Source: an uncultured Williamsia sp.
Lineage (GTDB): Bacteria; Actinomycetota; Actinomycetes; Mycobacteriales; Mycobacteriaceae
Assembly (NCBI RefSeq): GCF_947494875.1
Contig: NZ_CANLWM010000007.1
Location: 186,001 to 250,000, forward strand
Length of the DNA: 64,000 nucleotides
Direction: 5' to 3'
Shown here: in pieces, positions 58,562-64,000 of the stretch
Layout of the letters: each line of letters opens with the position of its first letter
Position numbering within the stretch: the first letter of the stretch is position 1
The notes under the pieces: model-generated
Databases searched by the model: none
What the model saw: only the letters and a program-made list of their open reading frames with translations
Told to the model about the DNA's origin: nothing
Made by a program: the position numbers and the translations under genes

Positions 58562-59629
58562 CTACTGGCCGACGGCCCTGCGGTAGTCCGGCTCCTCGCG
58601 CATCATGCGCCGGTGTTGGAACGGGGGCAGGTGGTCGAACACGGGGTGCTCGTCGTCGATCTCGAGAACCACCGCGCCCGGTCGGCGGAGGTGGAAGGGG
58701 ATCTCGTCGGCGAACGGATCGCCGACGTCGTCGAAGTCGCGGTGACGCCGCGGAGCGCGCGTGGCACGGGCAGCCCGACGTCGGCGGATCTGCTCCTCGA
58801 TGCGCACCGCGCGACGCAGGAACGCCATGTAGAGGACCAGCAGGCCGACGGTGACACCGGTTGCCGCCCAGGCGAGACCGCCCAGCGCGATGCCGACGCC
58901 CAGGCCCGCCAGCGACAGCACGGCGAGCAGCAGGACGGTGCGCTGCCGCGCACGGTAACGCTTCTCGCTGCGGCGGGTGTCGGCGGCAGGGTCGTACCCG
59001 CCGCGTCCACGACGAGCGGGCTCGTCGTGGGCGTCGTCGATATCGTCCGAGACGTCGTCGAAGTCCTCGACCTCGTCCGAGAGATCGTCGTCCGACAGGT
59101 CGTCGCCCGAGTCGAGATCCGCGTCGTCCGCCAGGTCCTCGTCCGTCTCGAGTTCGCTGTCCGCGTCGATCAGGGCGTCGGCGTCGTCGGTCTCTTCGGT
59201 CCGCGTGACGTTCTCCACCCGCGGCTTCCCGAGGTGGATGGCGTCGAGATCGACGACGGGGCCGTCGGACTCACCGTCGGCGGGTGCGTTGTCGGAGTCG
59301 GTCGTCTCGTCGAGGTCGGCGACGGCCGTCGCGGTCCGCGCGGAGACACGCTCGCGGCGCGCGTCGACGTGGTCGTCGGCCTCGTTGATGAGGTCCCCGG
59401 CCTTGCGGTACTCCCGCTCGGGCGCGACCCAGCCGGCGTCGTGGGGATGGCGGCCGGCGGCGATGCGGCGCGTCGCGCGCGACATGGCCTTCCCGCCGCG
59501 GTCGATGACGCGGGTGGCCAGCGTCGCCTGGGTGGGTTTGCGCAGCTCGGGACGGCCCTTGATGAGCATGGGGACCAGGACGAACAGCCAGATCGCCACC
59601 AGACAGATCCACAGCACGGAGTTGGGCAT
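58562..59629 (-). CDS. glpR: Divisome membrane protein GlpR/SepX
   Basis: 355 residues. An N-terminal membrane helix (VLWICLVAIWLFVLVPML, ~4-23) leads to a cytosolic linker with a very acidic stretch (~125-205, Asp/Glu repeats), then two membrane segments (VLLLAVLSLAGLGVGIALGGLAW and TGVTVGLLVLYMAFL, ~228-270) and a basic C-terminal tail. This matches the M. tuberculosis Rv0996 / Streptomyces SepX / corynebacterial GlpR group, which docks the gephyrin-like Glp and so links FtsZ to the membrane. Glp is encoded two genes away. Confidence 0.88.
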   Translation of the reverse strand: MPNSVLWICLVAIWLFVLVPMLIKGRPELRKPTQATLATRVIDRGGKAMSRATRRIAAGRHPHDAGWVAPEREYRKAGDLINEADDHVDARRERVSARTATAVADLDETTDSDNAPADGESDGPVVDLDAIHLGKPRVENVTRTEETDDADALIDADSELETDEDLADDADLDSGDDLSDDDLSDEVEDFDDVSDDIDDAHDEPARRGRGGYDPAADTRRSEKRYRARQRTVLLLAVLSLAGLGVGIALGGLAWAATGVTVGLLVLYMAFLRRAVRIEEQIRRRRAARATRAPRRHRDFDDVGDPFADEIPFHLRRPGAVVLEIDDEHPVFDHLPPFQHRRMMREEPDYRRAVGQ

Positions 59630-59734
59630 GCGGGTGGCCTCCTCTCGGCGTCATCCCTGTGACCACACCAGTCACATCCGACTGCCGTGAAGGCTAGTGC
59701 TGCGGGCGGCTCCACCAGCGCAGACGCGCCGGGG

Positions 59735-60418
59735 TCAGGAGCGAGAGTTTCCCGCGGGGTAGGCGGCCCGACCACTGCGCACGATCGCCTCGGCGGCGCT
59801 GCCCACGATCTCCTCGACGGTGAGCGCGAACAGCAGGTGGTCACGCCACCCGCGGTCGACGTCCATGTAGCGCTCCAGGAGCCCCTCGCGCCGGAACCCG
59901 ACCTTGGTGAGCACCGCCTTCGACGCCTCGTTCGCCGGCTGCACCGTCGCCTCGACGCGGTGCAGACCGACCGGACCGAAGCAGTGGTCGACGGCGAGCG
60001 CGACAGCGGCGGTCACCACACCGTTGTTGGTGCGGTCGGCGTCGATCCAGTAACCCACCCAGGCGTTCCGGAGCGCGCCACGCTGGATGTTCCCGATGGT
60101 CAGTTGCCCGACGAACTCACCGTCGAGCTCGATCGCGAGCGGGATCATGGTCCCCGCCTTGGCCTCCCGGCGGAGCACCGAGAACAGCGCGGGCCAGGCG
60201 GTGACGTGGTGACGGTCGTTCCAGTCGCCCTCACCGGTCGGCTCCCACGGGATCAGGGTTGCCTGGTTCTTGATGCGCAGCGCGCTCCACGCACGGGCAT
60301 CACGCATCCGGACACCGCGCAGACTCACCGCACCGCCGGGGGTGACCAGGGGCCCGAGCTGCGTGGGCCACCCGGGATGCGGACCACCGCGCCTGTTCAC
60401 CGAACGCCGGAACACCAC
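59735..60418 (-). CDS. rimJ: RimJ-like GNAT N-acetyltransferase
   Basis: 227 residues from GTG 60418. VSLRGVRMRDARAWSALRIKNQATLIPWEP and HRVEATVQPANEASKAVLTKVGFRREGLLERYM are RimJ/RimL-type. Such enzymes acetylate ribosomal protein N-termini or other amines. It sits between glp and glpR, as in M. tuberculosis (Rv0995), 27 bp after glp; target unknown. Confidence 0.88.
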   Translation of the reverse strand: MVFRRSVNRRGGPHPGWPTQLGPLVTPGGAVSLRGVRMRDARAWSALRIKNQATLIPWEPTGEGDWNDRHHVTAWPALFSVLRREAKAGTMIPLAIELDGEFVGQLTIGNIQRGALRNAWVGYWIDADRTNNGVVTAAVALAVDHCFGPVGLHRVEATVQPANEASKAVLTKVGFRREGLLERYMDVDRGWRDHLLFALTVEEIVGSAAEAIVRSGRAAYPAGNSRS

Positions 60419-60445
60419 CGAACTCTATTACGCCGCGCGACGCGG

Positions 60446-61711
60446 TCAGCCGCGTTGCGCGAGGAACAGGACGTCGACCTCGTCGCCGGTGTGCACCTCG
60501 TCGACGTCGGACTCGACGACCACCAGGCAGTTGGCCTCGGCGAGACCGGCGAGCAGGTGCGACGACCCGCTCTCCGACGACCCGATGACCTGGACGAGGT
60601 ACTCGCCGGTCTGCTCGTCGCGCATCAGCTGACCGCGCAGGTATCCGCGACGGCCCCGGACCGAGGCGATCGGGCCGACGGTGCGGGCACGGATCACCCG
60701 TCGCATCGGCTTGCGCTTGCCCAGCGCGATACGCACGAGCGGCCGCACCATCACCTCGAACGCGACCAGCGCGCTGACGGGATTCGAGGGCAGCAGGAAG
60801 GTGGGCACCTCGTCGCGGCCGAGCTGACCGAAGCCCTGGACCGAGCCGGGATGCATGGCGATGCGGTCGATCTCGATGTCGCCGAGAGATGCCAGCGCGT
60901 CCCGGATGTTCTCCGACGCGGTGCCGCCGAGCGGCGCACAGATGACGACGATCTCCGAGCGGATCAACTGACCCTCGACGACGTCGCGCAGCTGCGACGC
61001 CTCGCGGCTGGCGATCCCGACCCGGTTCACGTCGGCGCCGGCGTCGCGGGCGGCCGCGGCCAACGAGTAGCTGTTGACGTCGAAGACCTGCCCCGGGCCG
61101 GGGGTCCGGTCGATGTCGACGAGTTCACCGCCGACGGAGATCACCGACAGCCGCGGACGTGGGTGGACGAGCACGCGCGTGCGCCCGACCGCCGCGAGCA
61201 ACCCGACCTGCGCGGCACCGATGATGGTGCCCGCCCGGACCGCGACGTCACCGGGCTGTACGTCGTCGCCGACATGCCGGACATAGTCGCCGGACTCGAC
61301 GGCGTGGCCGATCTTCACCTTCGAGAGCCCGCCGTCGGTCCATCGCAACGGCAGCACCGCGTCGGCCAGGGTCGGCAGCGGCGCCCCCGTCTCGACGCGG
61401 ACCGCCTGGCGGGGTTGCAACCGTGTGGGCGTCCGGGAACCGGCCGACACCTCGCCGACCACCGGCAGTACGACCACGACGTGCTCCCCCGGGGTGTCGG
61501 AGTCGTCGGACGCGATGCCTGCGTCCGCGACATCCACACTGCGGACGGCGTATCCGTCGATGGCGGCCTGGTCGAACCCGGGCAGCGGGTTCTCGGTGAC
61601 GACCTCCTCGGCGCAGAGCAGACCCTGCGCCTCGCTGATGGCCACCCGGACCGGGCGGGGTGCGACCGCCGCGGCGGTCACCCGTGTCAACTGGTCCTCG
61701 ACCGAGCGCAT
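60446..61711 (-). CDS. glp: MoeA/gephyrin-like protein Glp
   Basis: 421 residues from ATG 61711 (GGGAGGCGAG upstream). Full MoeA domain order: domains I/II (ENPLPGFDQAAIDGYAVRS), the MPT-binding/MogA-like domain III (RLSVISVGGELVDI, PLGGTASENIRD, FLLPSNPVSALVAFEV) and domain IV at the C-terminus. This position next to glpR marks the Glp paralogue that binds FtsZ and the GlpR receptor in corynebacteria; molybdenum cofactor synthesis is the alternative. Which role applies cannot be read from sequence alone. Confidence 0.9.
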   Translation of the reverse strand: MRSVEDQLTRVTAAAVAPRPVRVAISEAQGLLCAEEVVTENPLPGFDQAAIDGYAVRSVDVADAGIASDDSDTPGEHVVVVLPVVGEVSAGSRTPTRLQPRQAVRVETGAPLPTLADAVLPLRWTDGGLSKVKIGHAVESGDYVRHVGDDVQPGDVAVRAGTIIGAAQVGLLAAVGRTRVLVHPRPRLSVISVGGELVDIDRTPGPGQVFDVNSYSLAAAARDAGADVNRVGIASREASQLRDVVEGQLIRSEIVVICAPLGGTASENIRDALASLGDIEIDRIAMHPGSVQGFGQLGRDEVPTFLLPSNPVSALVAFEVMVRPLVRIALGKRKPMRRVIRARTVGPIASVRGRRGYLRGQLMRDEQTGEYLVQVIGSSESGSSHLLAGLAEANCLVVVESDVDEVHTGDEVDVLFLAQRG

Positions 61712-61801
61712 CTCGCCTCCCGCCTGCTCCCCTCGCCCCGGACACGCCGGGACCCGTCGTCGGGGACTGACGTTAGCCGTGCCGGTCCGCAAACGGTGCG
61801 A

Positions 61802-62737
61802 TCAGGAGTCCTGGGCGAGCCGTTCCACGAGGTACTCGCGCAGTTCGGGACCGATGTCGTCACGGTCGAGCGCGAAATCGACGGCAGCCTTGAGGTATCC
61901 ACCCGGGTTGCCCAGATCGTGGCGGGTGCCGTGGTGGACCACCACGTGCACCGGGTGACCCTCGGAGATCAGCAGGGCGATCGCGTCGGTCAGCTGCAGC
62001 TCGCCACCCGCGCCGGGCTCGATGCGCCGCAGGGCGTCGAAGATCGCACGGTCGAGGATGTAGCGCCCCGCGGCCGCGAGGTTCGACGGCGCGTCCTCCT
62101 TCGCCGGCTTCTCGACCATGCCGGTCAACTTCATCACGTTCGGGTTGTTCGCGTCCTCGAGCTCCTCCACCTCGAACACGCCGTAGGCGCTGATCTTGTC
62201 GTGCGGCACCTCGATCGCGCAGAGCACCGTGCCGCCGCGGCGGGCGCGGGTGCGTGCCATGACCTCCAACACACCCCCGGGCAGCACCAGGTCGTCGGGG
62301 AGCAACACGGCGATGGCGTCCTCGTCGTCGCGCAACTCGGGTTCCACGCACCCCACCGCGTGGCCCAGCCCCAGCGGCTTGTCCTGGACGACGGCGGCGA
62401 CCTCCATCAGCGACGGCGCCTTGCGCACCTTCGCCAGCATCGACGCCTTGCCGCGCTTCTCCAGCGTCGACTCCAGGACGAGGTCCTCGACGAAGTGCGC
62501 GACGACACCGTCCTTGCCCGGCGAGGTGACGATCAGGAGCCGTTCCGCCCCAGCCGATTTCGCCTCCTCCGCGACGAGCTCGATGCCCGGCGTGTCGACC
62601 ACCGGCAGCAGTTCCTTGGGCACGGTCTTCGTCGCGGGGAGGAAACGGGTACCCAACCCAGCAGCGGGGACGATGGCCGTGCGCGGGATCGGCGGCGTGT
62701 TCGGAACGCTCTCGTATTCGACGCCCTTGGGTCCCAT
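61802..62737 (-). CDS. galU: UTP-glucose-1-phosphate uridylyltransferase
   Basis: 311 residues. The nucleotide-binding motif AAGLGTRFLPATKTVPKELLPVVDTP is at 25-50 (split by the Lys-rich loop), and LLPDDLVLPGG and VEKPAKEDAPSNLAAAGRYI are conserved GalU parts. It makes UDP-glucose for arabinogalactan, trehalose and glycolipid synthesis. ATG 62737 follows GAGGTAGG. It is upstream of glp on the same strand, 90 bp away, an order conserved in mycobacteria. Confidence 0.95.
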   Translation of the reverse strand: MGPKGVEYESVPNTPPIPRTAIVPAAGLGTRFLPATKTVPKELLPVVDTPGIELVAEEAKSAGAERLLIVTSPGKDGVVAHFVEDLVLESTLEKRGKASMLAKVRKAPSLMEVAAVVQDKPLGLGHAVGCVEPELRDDEDAIAVLLPDDLVLPGGVLEVMARTRARRGGTVLCAIEVPHDKISAYGVFEVEELEDANNPNVMKLTGMVEKPAKEDAPSNLAAAGRYILDRAIFDALRRIEPGAGGELQLTDAIALLISEGHPVHVVVHHGTRHDLGNPGGYLKAAVDFALDRDDIGPELREYLVERLAQDS

Positions 62738-62810
62738 GACCTACCTCTCACCTCAGCGTGCGCGGTTCGTCGGAGACCCTAGGTGCGATCCCCGACCGTC
62801 GCCTGTGAAC

Positions 62811-63647
62811 CTATCGGGTGTCCGCTGTGCGTGCGGGCCGTGCGAGCACCGCGGTCCGTGAGCCGCGAAGGTCCCAGGACACCGCACGCGTGGCTCGCCG
62901 GGCACGGTCCACCGCATCGAGGAGTGACTCCGAGTCGACGCGTGTCACCCGATCGGTCGACGCGGCCGCGAGCCGGTCGAGGTGCCTCAGGGCGTGGCGT
63001 GCGGCGGCGGCATCGGACGCCGGATCGGCCGTCGTCACGAACTCGCGTTCCTCGACGACCTGCCACCCGTTGTCGCCGATCACCTGCGCCCACGGCCCGC
63101 CGTGCAACGGCATCGACTCGCGCAGACGCATCCCGAGCGCGTCGGCCGCCCGCCGTTCGGCGGCAGCGGCGGGATCGTCGTCGGCGAGCACCAGCAACGG
63201 CAGCGCGACCTCCACCACGCAGAGCATCGCGTCGCCGTCGGAGGCGTCGCCGAGTCGTCGGAGCACCGCGCCGGCGTCGGCGACGTGGTGCAGGCAATTC
63301 GAGGCGAACACCACATCCGCCGACGACATCGGCACCTCGTGGTCGATGTCGGCGACGACGGTGTGCACCAGCGCCGCCACCCCGGCGCGCTCGGCTCGCT
63401 CGGCGAGCACAGAGAACCACGTGTCCTGTGCGTCGATCGCCGTGATCTGCGCGGTCGGCAACCGACGCGCGAGTCCGAGGGACGCGACGCCGTTCCCGGC
63501 ACCCAGGTCGACGACGAACGACGGGGCTCCGGCCTGCTCGACCACCCAGTCGAGCAGGTCGTCCCAGTGCCGCGCGAACGCGGCGGTCTCGTCGTCGAGG
63601 CCGTCGAAGGTGCGGGCGTGACCGTGATGACCGTGCTCGTGCGCCAT
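62811..63647 (-). CDS. Class I SAM-dependent methyltransferase
   Basis: 278 residues from ATG 63647. The SAM motif VVDLGAGNGVASLGLAR (~33-49) and AIDAQ after it, with VVFASNCLHHV later, are a class I methyltransferase. The N-terminus is His-rich (AHEHGHHGHA), which could bind metal. A TAGGGT element is 7 nt upstream of the start. Substrate unknown. It is upstream of galU on the same strand, 73 bp away. Confidence 0.85.
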   Translation of the reverse strand: MAHEHGHHGHARTFDGLDDETAAFARHWDDLLDWVVEQAGAPSFVVDLGAGNGVASLGLARRLPTAQITAIDAQDTWFSVLAERAERAGVAALVHTVVADIDHEVPMSSADVVFASNCLHHVADAGAVLRRLGDASDGDAMLCVVEVALPLLVLADDDPAAAAERRAADALGMRLRESMPLHGGPWAQVIGDNGWQVVEEREFVTTADPASDAAAARHALRHLDRLAAASTDRVTRVDSESLLDAVDRARRATRAVSWDLRGSRTAVLARPARTADTR

Positions 63648-63654
63648 GGAGGAC

Positions 63655-63660
63655 ACCCTA
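63655..63660 (-). promoter_or_regulatory. -10 element TAGGGT before the methyltransferase gene
   Basis: On the minus strand TAGGGT lies 7 nt before ATG 63647, without a ribosome-binding site. Confidence 0.5.
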
Positions 63661-63863
63661 GAGGTGGCTTCGCAGTATCGGCACATCATCGTGCCAAAAC
63701 AGCACTTTGTTGCGTGGCGACAACGGACTCCGGATCCCAACATTTGTCATGCCAAGACCACATGAGAAATCGGCGGAAGTGCAGTTCACGGACTCGCCGA
63801 CGGTAAGATCCGGTTCGATTGCGACCGTCGGCGTCGCCACCGTCGAGAGGGGTGGGTCGGTTC

Positions 63864-64000
63864 ATGCTCCACCATCGGCCCACCACCTCGCCCGCCCGAG
63901 ACGAGGGACTCTTCCACTTCCTCGACGGCCGCCAGGCGTCGTCCATCAGGCGCTACGCGGCGATGCTGACGATCGGTACGGGACTCGCAGGCCTGACGGC
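63864..64000 (+). CDS. N-terminus of an unidentified protein, cut by the window edge
   Basis: 45 residues from ATG 63864 to the edge: a polar start (TTSPARDEGLFHFLDGRQASS) then a basic residue cluster and the beginning of a hydrophobic segment (YAAMLTIGTGLAGLTA) that looks like a first membrane helix. This could be a membrane sensor or diguanylate-cyclase-type protein, but nothing specific can be assigned. A TAAGAT element lies ~60 bp upstream. Confidence 0.5.
   Translation, partial: MLHHRPTTSPARDEGLFHFLDGRQASSIRRYAAMLTIGTGLAGLT

Noticed and set aside
63680-63695. GGCAC-N6-GTGCC hairpin as a terminator
   Set aside because: Five-base arms and no U-tract on either strand in the required direction; too weak to call.

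Overview
The window is high-GC DNA from an actinobacterium of the order Mycobacteriales, probably a Gordonia-, Williamsia- or Rhodococcus-like genus; I cannot fix the genus. The evidence is codon use, frequent GTG starts, genes typical of the group (RpfB, protein mannosyltransferase, the CtpC/PacL zinc system, Glp/GlpR divisome proteins, a 6C small RNA), and a backbone in the same relative order as Mycobacterium tuberculosis Rv1018c to Rv0993: glmU-prs, rplY-pth, ispE-rsmA-rpfB-tatD, metG, pabB, rsmI, pmt, arcA, glpR-rimJ-glp-galU. Accessory genes are inserted between these blocks.

Layout. 1-3.0 kb: a truncated CheB-CheR fusion and a FabG-type reductase, both minus. 3.1-8.5 kb: cell-wall precursor and nucleotide genes (glmU-prs, overlapping), an ArsC-like protein, a truncated haemoglobin, rplY-pth. 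8.6-13.5 kb: two tandem FabH-like condensing enzymes, then a nuclease-fold gene (AbiEi N-terminus plus DUF559) flanked by copies of a 46-bp palindrome, then prfC. 13.4-21.9 kb: a lipoprotein, an acyl-CoA hydrolase, and an overlapping minus-strand run (ABC-F, ispE, rsmA, rpfB, tatD, phzF-like). 21.9-31.3 kb: a TetR/epimerase unit with operator-like boxes, lipid hydrolases, metG, pabB, and divergent rsmI and pmt. 31.3-44 kb: transporters and regulators (BCCT, GntR, arcA, two MFS, LysE, SoxR) and an intracellular subtilase beside a small inhibitor-like protein. 44-54.5 kb: pacL-ctpC, ribokinase, an FAD oxidoreductase with a HugZ-like protein, a DUF222-HNH protein, LemA/DUF2207. 54.6-64 kb: tRNA-Ala(CGC), a 6C RNA, a CrtI-like desaturase, the glpR-rimJ-glp-galU divisome/UDP-glucose block, a methyltransferase, and the start of an unidentified gene at the right edge.

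Two signals run through the window and are not explained by the genes. First, tandem arrays of a 21-bp unit related by sequence and orientation lie at three separate places (31.34, 41.83 and 50.74 kb), each directly after the stop codon of a plus-strand gene. Second, more than a dozen genes have a TANNNT -10 element 6-9 nt before their start codon, which predicts leaderless mRNAs; rsmI and pmt share a 25-bp divergent promoter of this kind. Two genes (rsmA, ctpC) have no ATG, GTG or TTG where family conservation places the N-terminus, and may start at CTG.
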